A stretch of 64,000 nt of DNA from Nocardia altamirensis NBRC 108246 (GTDB taxonomy: Bacteria; Actinomycetota; Actinomycetes; Mycobacteriales; Mycobacteriaceae), in assembly GCF_001612685.1 (NCBI RefSeq), contig NZ_BDAY01000020.1, positions 93,538 through 157,537 of the forward strand. The letters are read 5' to 3'. Positions within the stretch are counted from its first letter, which is position 1. The number at the start of each line of letters is the position of its first letter. A program made the translations under genes and the position numbers. Shown piece by piece: positions 1 through 6,955 of this stretch. The notes below the pieces were generated by a model that had not been told where the DNA came from, ran no database searches, and saw only the letters and a program-made list of their open reading frames with translations.

Positions 1-1
1 C

Positions 2-271
2 AAGTCCCTCCTCGTCGGCATCCCCTACGAGGACCGGCTCATCTACGTCGGCCGAGTCGGCACCGGCTTCAACGATCAGGACATGAAGGAACTGGCCAAG
101 CGCCTCAACAAACTCGACCGCAAAACCACCCCGTTCGACAACGACCTGACCGCCGAGGAACGCAAGGAAGCGGTCTGGGTGACCCCCAAAATCCATGGCA
201 CGGTTCGCTTCATGAACTGGACCGAAACCGGCCGCCTCTGGCACCCCGCCTGGCTCGGCACCACCGACTGA
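2..271 (+). CDS. ATP-dependent DNA ligase, C-terminal fragment (LigD/LigC type)
   Basis: The frame is open from the window edge and ends at TGA 269-271, so only the last 89 residues are visible. They match the C-terminal OB-fold of ATP-dependent DNA ligases of the LigD/LigC type used in bacterial non-homologous end joining. Visible elements are a strand-rich start (GIPYEDRLIYVGRVGTGF), the helix starting DQDMKELAKRL, then WVTPKIHGTVRFMNWTETGRL and a C-terminus resembling the usual L-x-HP-x-(F/W)-LG motif. The polymerase and nuclease domains, if present, lie upstream. LigD and stand-alone LigC cannot be told apart from this piece. Confidence 0.85.
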   Translation, partial: KSLLVGIPYEDRLIYVGRVGTGFNDQDMKELAKRLNKLDRKTTPFDNDLTAEERKEAVWVTPKIHGTVRFMNWTETGRLWHPAWLGTTD

Positions 272-429
272 CGCGGTACAGGTAGCCTCCGCCAGGACGA
301 ATTGGCAAGAGACGTCGAACGATAAGGCGTCAGGTGCGTTCACAGAGGTTCGGTACTGTTCACAGAGGTCGTAACCTGTGTGAACAGTGGGCAGGGTTTG
401 CGGAACTCCGTCAGTGGCGGCGGTTCTCG

Positions 430-2181
430 TTAGAAGGGGCCGTCGCTGAAGGCTCCGCTGCCGACCAGGATGTCGTTTGCGAGGTTTACTACGTTGAGTG
501 TGCTCTGGCCGTGCTCTACCTCCGTGTTCTGGAATGTGGAGTGCCCGGCGGCGACGCCTTGCGACCGCGCCACCAGTCCGCCTGCGTTGTAACCGGATCC
601 GAGGAACTGGTTCAACGGTTGACCTGCACGCACTTCCGGCGTGGCGTGCGATGCCGCGTCGTCCCTGAGCATCCGCAAATTGTAGGCAGCAGCTTTGACC
701 GCCAGATCGTCGTTCCCGACCAGGTCGGACCATTCCTGGCCGTTGAACTTGTCCGGATATTTGGCCTTAACCGCGTTGAATGGGTCCTCCTTCTGATTGG
801 TCAAGCCGATCGAGTTCCCTACACCCGACCCGTCCAAATGGACACCCCGCTTGTCCACAAAGGGCTGTGACGACAAATAGCGTGCCGTGTCATACATCAC
901 TCCCGCCGCGGGGCCTCTCGGGTCGGGGCGATAGGTCGACGGATCTTTCAGTGCGTTGAACATGCCCGTGTCCAGGCCGGTCCGCAGGGGTGCGCCCTCC
1001 TGGAGCACCATGGCGAGCACCAGGCGCGGATCAACTCCGGCCTCCCTGCCGTATTTCACGGCAAGCAGAGCCCAGTGCTTCATCTGCGGGCCATATTTGT
1101 CCAGTGCGGCGAGATCCATGGTTGTCAGGGTTGACGCAGGCCCCTCCCAGGTGGCCATCTTGTCCAAATCTCCTTGGAGCGCGGTGTTGTCGCTCGGATT
1201 CCCGGATTCGAGGAGCAGCGGCAACTTGGCAAGCGCCTTCATTTTGGGGATGCCTTCCAGACCGAGGATCCCGAGGAATTTGGTGCTCGCGAGCACGCCG
1301 GCCAATGGGCTGCTTGCGAAGACTCCGTCGAAAACCTGTATCGCCCTGTACAGATCGAGCACCGTCACCAAGTCGGCCGAGAAGTTCACCGCGCCGGTCT
1401 CGACCGTGGCGCTGACCTGGCTCGCCAAGGGAAAGGCTTGGCGCCCTGCGTCGGCGAGCGCGGTTCTGAGAGTGACGAGGCCGTCGTGATACCGCTGGAC
1501 CGCATCGCCGAGTGTGCCTGCGACCCGGAAGATATCGCTGATGCCCTCGCGCAGCGCAGCCAATCCTTCGACGATGTCGGGAACCTCGGGAGCTGTTATG
1601 GCATCGAATTTTTCGCCGGCCTGCCGCAGCGTGACCAATCCCGCTTGGGCGATCTCGGAATTCGAGAAAGCGGTCCATGTTTTAGCGGCGGTGGCCAGTA
1701 GATCGGTCCGTCCGTTCGGTACCGACGTCGGGATTCCCCCTCGGCTCGGTGCGAGCAGAATACCGGGCCCATTGTCGCGATTCGGATCCGGCAGGGCGGG
1801 AAAGTCGCTTGCGCTGATCGGTGGCGCCGCGGAAGGCACCGGCTTGGCCGGCGGCTGTGCCGCGCGCTGACCGGGGCTGGTGTTGTTGTATTCGGCCATC
1901 TCCCAGTTGTATCCGGCGATTTTCAGCACATCGGCGAAACGGTCGAGGGCAGCCGCACACGCAATTGTCGCGTCGCGAACTTCACCACTCAAGTTCTTGT
2001 ATTCCGTCGACCATGGCCCGACGGCTGGAAATGCGCCAGCCATTCCCCCTGTCGAACTGAGGCCGGGAACCAGAGTGCCGGTAACAGCTTGCCTTACTTG
2101 ATCCCGCAGCGTGGCCAGGTCTTTGGCAACCGCGTAGTACACCTTGGCATCGACAATCAGTGTTGTGTTCTGCGGCGCCAT
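430..2181 (-). CDS. ESX-type secreted effector with C-terminal lysozyme/transglycosylase-like domain
   Basis: 583 residues, third gene of a minus-strand operon and 3 bp behind a WXG100 gene. The first ~100 residues are helical and resemble the N-terminal targeting module of type VII secretion substrates, with a Trp followed by AEYNN near residue 97. The middle is Ala/Gly-rich helix. From about residue 370 a lytic-transglycosylase/lysozyme-like domain appears: DPRLVLAMVLQEGA with the candidate catalytic Glu, GNSIGLTNQKEDPF, an AAAYNLRML helix, and GSGYNAGG, which matches the YNAG signature of SLT domains. I infer a peptidoglycan-cleaving effector or cell-wall remodelling enzyme exported by an ESX system encoded elsewhere. 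No adjacent immunity gene is evident. The domain call is from motifs only. Confidence 0.72.
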   Translation of the reverse strand: MAPQNTTLIVDAKVYYAVAKDLATLRDQVRQAVTGTLVPGLSSTGGMAGAFPAVGPWSTEYKNLSGEVRDATIACAAALDRFADVLKIAGYNWEMAEYNNTSPGQRAAQPPAKPVPSAAPPISASDFPALPDPNRDNGPGILLAPSRGGIPTSVPNGRTDLLATAAKTWTAFSNSEIAQAGLVTLRQAGEKFDAITAPEVPDIVEGLAALREGISDIFRVAGTLGDAVQRYHDGLVTLRTALADAGRQAFPLASQVSATVETGAVNFSADLVTVLDLYRAIQVFDGVFASSPLAGVLASTKFLGILGLEGIPKMKALAKLPLLLESGNPSDNTALQGDLDKMATWEGPASTLTTMDLAALDKYGPQMKHWALLAVKYGREAGVDPRLVLAMVLQEGAPLRTGLDTGMFNALKDPSTYRPDPRGPAAGVMYDTARYLSSQPFVDKRGVHLDGSGVGNSIGLTNQKEDPFNAVKAKYPDKFNGQEWSDLVGNDDLAVKAAAYNLRMLRDDAASHATPEVRAGQPLNQFLGSGYNAGGLVARSQGVAAGHSTFQNTEVEHGQSTLNVVNLANDILVGSGAFSDGPF

Positions 2182-2184
2182 CGG

Positions 2185-2481
2185 CTACCTGCCACGTAGC
2201 ATGCGGCGATTGGTCTGCAGCGCGGAGGTGTACCGGTGGTGGGCAGCCTGGGCGGCCGCACTCATCTCGGCCACACCTCCGGCGAATTCCCGTGCGCCGG
2301 AAGCCCATTTGCCATGGGCCTCGGTGTAGGCCTGCGAACCGATGCTCTCCCAGATGCCGGGCAGCGCAGCCACCCCTTCGTCGAGTTGGTCCAGTTCCCC
2401 GGTGACGAACCCGGCCAGTGCTTTGAGGCGACTGACAATATTGTCGAGCTCATCGAGGTCGACCTTGAACTCTGCACTCAT
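2185..2481 (-). CDS. WXG100-family protein B
   Basis: 98 residues, the typical size of ESAT-6/CFP-10-like proteins. The hairpin region reads LPGIWESIGSQAYTEAHGKW, matching the W-x-(G/S) turn and the spaced aromatic residues of the family (here WES instead of WxG). The start at ATG 2479-2481 gives the 98-residue length and overlaps the upstream gene by ATGA, so translation is coupled. WXG100 proteins form helical-hairpin heterodimers and are secreted by, or escort partners through, type VII systems. The partner is probably the protein encoded immediately upstream. Confidence 0.85.
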   Translation of the reverse strand: MSAEFKVDLDELDNIVSRLKALAGFVTGELDQLDEGVAALPGIWESIGSQAYTEAHGKWASGAREFAGGVAEMSAAAQAAHHRYTSALQTNRRMLRGR

Positions 2482-2807
2482 AACCGCAGCTCCGTGAACT
2501 CGCCCGCGCTGTCGCCGTCGCCGTCGCGGTAGTTGTCCGCACCGATGCCGAGTTTCGCGGCCATGCCGGTCAACGCTTGCACGATCCGCAGTCCGCCCTC
2601 GCGAGTATCGCGCCAGCCTTCCGCGAATTCGCTCGCCGCAGCACCGGACCACCCTTGTGCCAGCAACTCATCGACATCCTTGCCTGTCGAATTCAGTGCC
2701 GAACTCAGGGTATTCGCGATGCCGTACACTTTGCGACCAAATGCACTGACCTCATCCGGAACAACGAAAAGACTGCGCTCCGGCCCCGGCCCCCCGGTGC
2801 CATTCAT
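2478..2807 (-). CDS. WXG100-family protein A
   Basis: 109 residues with a clear GWSGAAASEFAEGW turn, the classic W-x-G followed by an aromatic residue and Trp. A short Gly/Pro-rich N-terminus precedes the first helix (VSAFGRKVYGIANTLSSAL). This is the first gene of the operon WXG100-A, WXG100-B, effector; its last 4 bp overlap the next start. There is no strong Shine-Dalgarno in front of ATG 2807, so it may be leaderless. Two WXG100 genes plus a large effector is the usual layout of an orphan ESX effector cassette; no EccC ATPase or other core component lies nearby. Confidence 0.87.
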   Translation of the reverse strand: MNGTGGPGPERSLFVVPDEVSAFGRKVYGIANTLSSALNSTGKDVDELLAQGWSGAAASEFAEGWRDTREGGLRIVQALTGMAAKLGIGADNYRDGDGDSAGEFTELRL

Positions 2808-3100
2808 GGATAGATCGTAACGTGCGGACTCGAGTCCGCTAAGCCCATGAAAACTTGGGCCCGGAATTCCAAGATCGAAGATGTCGAATTCTCGCTGCTA
2901 CCCGGTGCGTCGAAATCCGCACCCCCGCTGTGGATTTGCACTGGCGCCGGGCGCATGGAAGGGGCGCGGATCCGCGGAAGAGGTGCAGATCTCGGGGAGG
3001 TTCAGGTGTGACGGTGGTCGCTGGGTTGGTGGGGGGTCAGGGATGACGGGGCTGGGTAGGGTGATGCGCGGCGGTATCCCTCTCCCGGTAGGAGCGTGCG
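2808..3100. other. Intergenic region with one copy of a dispersed repeat
   Basis: No gene is evident. This is the divergent region between the WXG100 operon (minus) and the small antitoxin (plus), so it should hold both promoters. It contains one degenerate copy (about 2963-2992) of the dispersed GCGGATCCGCGGAA-type repeat also seen near 5078, 5207 and 63951. Confidence 0.6.
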
Positions 3101-3280
3101 GTGGACTTCAAGAACCTGGCCAGCAAGGCGATCGACCTGGCGCAGCAGAACGCGGACAAGGTGGATACCGTGATCGACAAGGCAGGCGACATCGTCGATC
3201 AGCAGACCGGCGGGAAGTTCGCCGGGCAGGTCGATTCCGTGCAGGAGGCCGCGAAGAAGGCGCTGCGCGAACAGAAGTGA
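3101..3280 (+). CDS. Small antitoxin-family protein (MT0933/Rv0909-like)
   Basis: 59 residues from GTG 3101, with GGAG (3090-3093) about 7 bp upstream. The protein is a highly charged helix beginning VDFKNLASKAIDLAQQNADK and carrying DKAGDIVDQQTGGKFAGQVD. This combination of a periodic DKAGD..VD..TGGK motif and a Lys-rich end is characteristic of the MT0933-like (Rv0909) antitoxin family common in mycobacteria and Nocardia. The cognate toxin is often absent, and none is adjacent here. Function as an antitoxin is inferred from the family only. Confidence 0.8.
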   Translation: MDFKNLASKAIDLAQQNADKVDTVIDKAGDIVDQQTGGKFAGQVDSVQEAAKKALREQK

Positions 3281-3742
3281 CGCGGAGTACGGCGGCCCGG
3301 AGAACGTCCAGTCCGTTACCGGGCCGCGCGCTCAGCTATTCCTCGTCGATGCGCGCTCGACACCGCAGCGGGATCCGGCCGCGATTCGATTGTGCCCATG
3401 GCGCTTTCGGCCGGTCGTGCCGGACATCCGCGGCGAAGGTACTGACCTTGTTTCACCCATTGCTGGGGCTCTGATCTGCCAGTACCGTGAGTGACCCGAG
3501 GCCAGCAGGCGCCGGTGCAGGCCAGTCGCCGGCGCGCCAGCGGCGCGCCTCGCCGGACAGCGGAGGCCACCATGCGCACGATCCACCCCATGCGCGCGAA
3601 TCGCGAAGCGTCCGACGGCGGCAGGCCGGTGCTATCGGTGGTGCGCGGCCGAATAGCTCGTTCCGGCAACAAATCCGAGGCATCCGCGAAACGGCACACG
3701 TGTGCCGACGAGTTCGGCCGGGAGCAAGGTAGGTTGCGTGCC
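3281..3742. other. Intergenic region upstream of the secreted lipase
   Basis: No gene supported. The lipase frame stays open upstream, and an alternative ATG at 3572 has a good GGAGG five bases before it (3562-3566). Using it would add 57 Arg-rich residues before the signal peptide, which is unlike the family, so I treat most of this stretch as leader. Confidence 0.5.
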
Positions 3743-5062
3743 ATGGCGACTCCGGGTGGAATCGGTAGTGGGACAGCGGCAATCGACAGCTCGACACCGC
3801 CGGTCCTACCGCGGAGGCCGGGCAGGCGCGTCGGCGCGATGCTCGTCCGTGTCGGATCATCGGCGGCCGCCGCCACACTGTTGGTGCTGGCGTCGACGCT
3901 GCTGACGACGCAAAGCACGGCCCGCGCCCAGGTGCCGCCGCCCGATGCCGATCCGTTCTATGCCGCGCCCGCCGATATTGCGGCTTACCCAGAGGGCGCG
4001 ATCGTCGCTTCGCGGCAGACCGCGTTGTTCGGTCTGCCGCTGCCGGTTTCGACGTGGCAGGTGAAGTATCGATCCACCGACGCGGGCGGCGCGGCGATCG
4101 CCGATGTGGCCACCGTCATGGTGCCGATGCTGCCCTGGTTCGGTCCTGGCCCGCGGCCGCTGCTGTCCTATCAGATCGCCGAGGACAGCCTCGGCACCCG
4201 ATGTGCGCCGTCGTATGCGTTGGCGGGCGGCGGCGATCTCGGTGGTGCGCAGGCGTTGATCGACACCCCGTTCATGGCCGATGCGCTCCGCCGCGGTTGG
4301 GCCGTGGTGACCAGCGACTACGAGGGCCCGCACGCCAGGTTCCTGGACGGTGTGAACTCGGGACGCGGCGTGCTCGACGGCATCCGTGCCGCCCGTGACC
4401 TGCCTGCCGCGGGTCTCGGTCCGGCGACACCCCTTGTCGCGTGGGGCTATTCGGGTGGCGCCTTCGCCACCCTGTGGGCCGCCCAGATGCAGCCGCAGTA
4501 TGCGCCGGACGTCCGGTTCGCCGGCATCGCAGCGGGTGGTCTCCCCGTCAACTGGCCTGCCATCGCCCAGCACGTGGACGGCACGCCGCAGGCGGGCCTG
4601 GCCATGCTCATCCTGATCGCGGCCACCAGGGACCATCCGAGCGCGGGCATCGCGGACCTGCTCAACGATCGTGGCCGCGCGATGCTGGCCGCCGACGGCG
4701 CGGCCTGCGGCCCGGACCTGGTGTCGAAGTATGTGAACGCCAGGGTCGACGACTTCTCGTCGGTCCCGAACCTGCTGTCCCACCCCATATTTCGCGCCGC
4801 CACCGACCCCGAAGAACTCGGCGCCCCCGCACCGAGGGTCCCGATGTACCTGTACCACAGCACAAGTGACGACGTGATTCCCGCGGTGGGTTTCACCGAT
4901 CTCCTCGGCCGCTACTGCGCCCAGGGCCCCGACATCACCTTCGTGCACTCCGCCCTGCCCGGCCACAACCCCGCCGCCGCAGGTGAAGCCCTCGGCGCAA
5001 TGGCCTACCTGTCCGACCGGGTAGCAGGTGTGCCTATCGCCCCCGGCTGCCACCCCCGCTAG
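3743..5062 (+). CDS. Secretory lipase (PF03583 LIP family)
   Basis: 439 residues from ATG 3743. An Arg-rich n-region is followed by a hydrophobic stretch (SSAAAATLLVLASTLL) and an Ala-rich cleavage region ending near TARAQ, so the protein is probably exported. The nucleophile elbow is WGYSGGAFATLWAA, and other family features are DPFYAAP at the mature N-terminus, VVTSDYEGP, and late Asp and His residues (YLYHSTSDDVIP; ALPGHNPAA) completing a plausible Ser-Asp-His triad. The family hydrolyses acyl esters and triacylglycerols. Starts at 3572 or 3839 are possible. A second member of the same family lies at 15758. Confidence 0.85.
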   Translation: MATPGGIGSGTAAIDSSTPPVLPRRPGRRVGAMLVRVGSSAAAATLLVLASTLLTTQSTARAQVPPPDADPFYAAPADIAAYPEGAIVASRQTALFGLPLPVSTWQVKYRSTDAGGAAIADVATVMVPMLPWFGPGPRPLLSYQIAEDSLGTRCAPSYALAGGGDLGGAQALIDTPFMADALRRGWAVVTSDYEGPHARFLDGVNSGRGVLDGIRAARDLPAAGLGPATPLVAWGYSGGAFATLWAAQMQPQYAPDVRFAGIAAGGLPVNWPAIAQHVDGTPQAGLAMLILIAATRDHPSAGIADLLNDRGRAMLAADGAACGPDLVSKYVNARVDDFSSVPNLLSHPIFRAATDPEELGAPAPRVPMYLYHSTSDDVIPAVGFTDLLGRYCAQGPDITFVHSALPGHNPAAAGEALGAMAYLSDRVAGVPIAPGCHPR

Positions 5063-5077
5063 GAGCGCTTCTACACC

Positions 5078-5239
5078 GAGCTCCGCACTCTCTCCGTGAA
5101 TCCAAGATCACCGGCGACGAGTGGCACATCATGGAGAGGGCTACTCGCACTTTGCCGCAGCCATGTGCCACTCGTCGTCCCCGCACCGCCTGTGGGGCGT
5201 TGGAAAGAGTGCGGATCCGCGGAAGGGGTGCGAATCTCC
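5078..5239. repeat. Foldback intergenic element flanked by inverted copies of the dispersed repeat
   Basis: In the convergent space after the lipase, 5115-5129 (CGACGAGTGGCACAT) and 5163-5177 are perfect inverted repeats of 15 bp around a 33-nt loop. Outside them sit two oppositely oriented copies of the dispersed repeat: 5078-5103 (CCGCACTCTCTCCGTGAATC) and 5207-5239 (GTGCGGATCCGCGGAAGGGG). The unit could fold into a long hairpin, as small non-autonomous elements do, but no target-site duplication or transposase is evident. Confidence 0.6.
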
Positions 5240-5255
5240 GTGCCCTGGAATCAAA

Positions 5256-5292
5256 ACGGCGCGCACCATATCTGCGATGTGGTGCGCGCCGT
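5256..5292 (-). terminator. Intrinsic terminator of the exported-protein gene
   Basis: ACGGCGCGCACCA at 5256-5268 pairs perfectly with 5280-5292 (13 bp, 11-nt loop). Read on the minus strand the stem is followed by TTTTGATT, fitting a Rho-independent terminator 28 bp after the stop of the gene ending at 5320. It may also stop lipase transcription from the other side. Confidence 0.75.
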
Positions 5293-5319
5293 GTCGGGTG
5301 CGAGTCGGAACGTCGGTGA

Positions 5320-5976
5320 TCAGTTCCGCGCGCGGCCCGTGTCGTCCATCCACTTGGTGGATCCCGGCGGCGCGGCCAGGGTGCTGATCAGGTCGATGCC
5401 CGCGATGAGCAGCGTCGGCCCGCCCACGATGATGGTGCCGATGATGCCGCCGACGGCCGCGCCCGCGATCACGCTGGCGATCACGCCGGGCCCGGCGACG
5501 ATGCCGGTCAGCCCGACCAGTGCGCCGATGATGGTGCCGATGAAACCGCCGACCGCGGTGGCGATGCCGAACTGCGACAGGAACGCGTCCTGCGCCCGCT
5601 GGTTCTCGTACGGCGAGGCGATCGCGGCCGCGGGCGCCGGACGGGCGGCGGCCTGGTCTTTGACCACGGTCAGCTCGAGTACGCGGCCCGCGTCACGGAC
5701 CGCATGCGGTAGCGGGTATTCCAGCCCGTCCTGCCGGAAGGCTAGTGGCAGCGTGACCACGGTATTGCCCGCCGTGTCGTTGACATTGACGGTGCTGCCT
5801 GCCAGTTCGAACGATCCACCGGTCAGCGTGGTAATGATTTTGTCGCCAACCAGCTTTGCCTCGTAGCCGATCTCGGCGGCCGGGGCGGCGTCAGGCTGTG
5901 CGTAGGAGGTGCCCGCGCCGACCGCGACCGCGGCGACAAGGGGCACGGCGGCCGCAGTGAGTTTGCGGAGAATCAT
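5320..5976 (-). CDS. Exported protein with glycine-zipper-like C-terminus, function unknown
   Basis: 218 residues from ATG 5976; an in-frame ATG at 5997 is possible, but its first codons overlap the better purine-rich leader. The N-terminus is a clear signal peptide (MILRKLTAAAVPLVAAVAVGAGTSYA). A beta-rich segment follows (VGDKIITTLTGGSFEL, NVNDTAGNTVVTLPL). From about residue 120 there is a long run of Gly/Ala/Ile with repeated GxxxG spacing (FIGTIIGALVGLTGIVAG, AAVGGIIGTIIVGG) that could insert in a membrane. This arrangement recurs in uncharacterised exported Nocardia proteins as I recall them. Function is unknown. Confidence 0.75.
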   Translation of the reverse strand: MILRKLTAAAVPLVAAVAVGAGTSYAQPDAAPAAEIGYEAKLVGDKIITTLTGGSFELAGSTVNVNDTAGNTVVTLPLAFRQDGLEYPLPHAVRDAGRVLELTVVKDQAAARPAPAAAIASPYENQRAQDAFLSQFGIATAVGGFIGTIIGALVGLTGIVAGPGVIASVIAGAAVGGIIGTIIVGGPTLLIAGIDLISTLAAPPGSTKWMDDTGRARN

Positions 5977-6214
5977 CCGGGTTGTTCCTATCCTCATCAG
6001 GTTTCAAGCACTGGAGAACGCCACGCACGTCCGATTCCTTCCCCCACTACGGTGCGCAGCCAATGATGTGATCAAAAGATCAGCTACTCCGCAGAGAACT
6101 CTACCGCTCCGGCCGCGGTTTGCACCCAGAATTATTGGGTAGTTTTCCTTTTTAAGAAACCGCGAATTCTGTTATAGCAATACGCTATTCACATACCGTC
6201 TGCCCAGTTCGGGG
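5977..6214. other. AT-rich intergenic region with the promoter of the exported protein
   Basis: An AT-rich block (about 6130-6190), strikingly unlike the flanking GC-rich genes, lies upstream of the minus-strand exported protein. A short ACCCA...TGGGT inverted repeat occurs near 6125-6140. No gene is seen. Confidence 0.45.
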
Positions 6215-6955
6215 CTACGTCAGGTACATCCCGAGGGCGTAGGCGCCTGCACACACGACCGTGACAACGATCAGCGCCACGGCATCACGGCGCCCCGGCG
6301 CACCGGGGTGGGCGGTGAGTTCGCCGGTGCCGCCGCGCGCGGTGATCGCCTCGCCGAGTTCGCCTGCGCGCCGGGTGGATACGGCCATCGCCGCGGTGAG
6401 AATATCGATTAGCGCGTTCTCGGTGGCGAGATAGAGAACGCCGTCTTTCGGACGAAGCTTGCGCGCGGCGCGCAGGACGCGAATCTCGTCCATCAGCAGC
6501 GGAAGACCGCGCAATGTCAGCGCCACGACGACCGCCCATTCATCAACCGGCACACGGATTTTGCGCAATGGCGCACCGAGTCTGGCCAGTGCGGGCGCGA
6601 TATCGCTCATCGGCGTCGTCCACGCAACCAGCAACGATGCGGCGACCATGATGAGGCCGAAGACCACCACCTGCGCATACCGCAGGACGGCATGGCCGCC
6701 GACCGGGACATTGATCAGTCCGCCCGCGACGAGCAAGGCCCAGAACCACCACGGCAGCCGCGGCAGCGTGCCGAGCGGAAGCCGGGCGAGCAGCCCGATG
6801 AGCACCAGGAACGCGATCATGATGCCGAGCACCGGCCAGGTCGGCAGGAACATCAGCAGCAGGCTGACCAGGAACGCGCCGATCATCTTGGTGCCTGCCC
6901 ACAGGCTGTGCACGGGGCTGGCCACCGGAACCTGACGAAACAGCACCGTGCTCAT
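6215..6955 (-). CDS. ECF transporter transmembrane component EcfT (Rv2325c-like)
   Basis: 246 residues with several membrane segments (for example GAFLVSLLLMFLPTWPVLGIMIAFLVLIGLLA and WFWALLVAGGLIN). The cytoplasmic coupling helices carry STRRAGELGEAITARGG, the Ala-Arg-Gly motif by which EcfT/CbiQ proteins contact their ATPases. It starts inside the stop of the upstream ATPase gene (ATGA, 6953-6957), so the two are co-translated. Together with the 708-residue neighbour it forms a complete energy-coupling factor importer for an unidentified small molecule. The order matches the Rv2325c-Rv2326c pair of Mycobacterium tuberculosis. Confidence 0.88.
   Translation of the reverse strand: MSTVLFRQVPVASPVHSLWAGTKMIGAFLVSLLLMFLPTWPVLGIMIAFLVLIGLLARLPLGTLPRLPWWFWALLVAGGLINVPVGGHAVLRYAQVVVFGLIMVAASLLVAWTTPMSDIAPALARLGAPLRKIRVPVDEWAVVVALTLRGLPLLMDEIRVLRAARKLRPKDGVLYLATENALIDILTAAMAVSTRRAGELGEAITARGGTGELTAHPGAPGRRDAVALIVVTVVCAGAYALGMYLT

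Noticed and set aside
3857..5053. 398-residue minus-strand open frame
   Set aside because: Antisense to the secretory lipase, Gly/Arg-rich without fold; the lipase has a clear active site.
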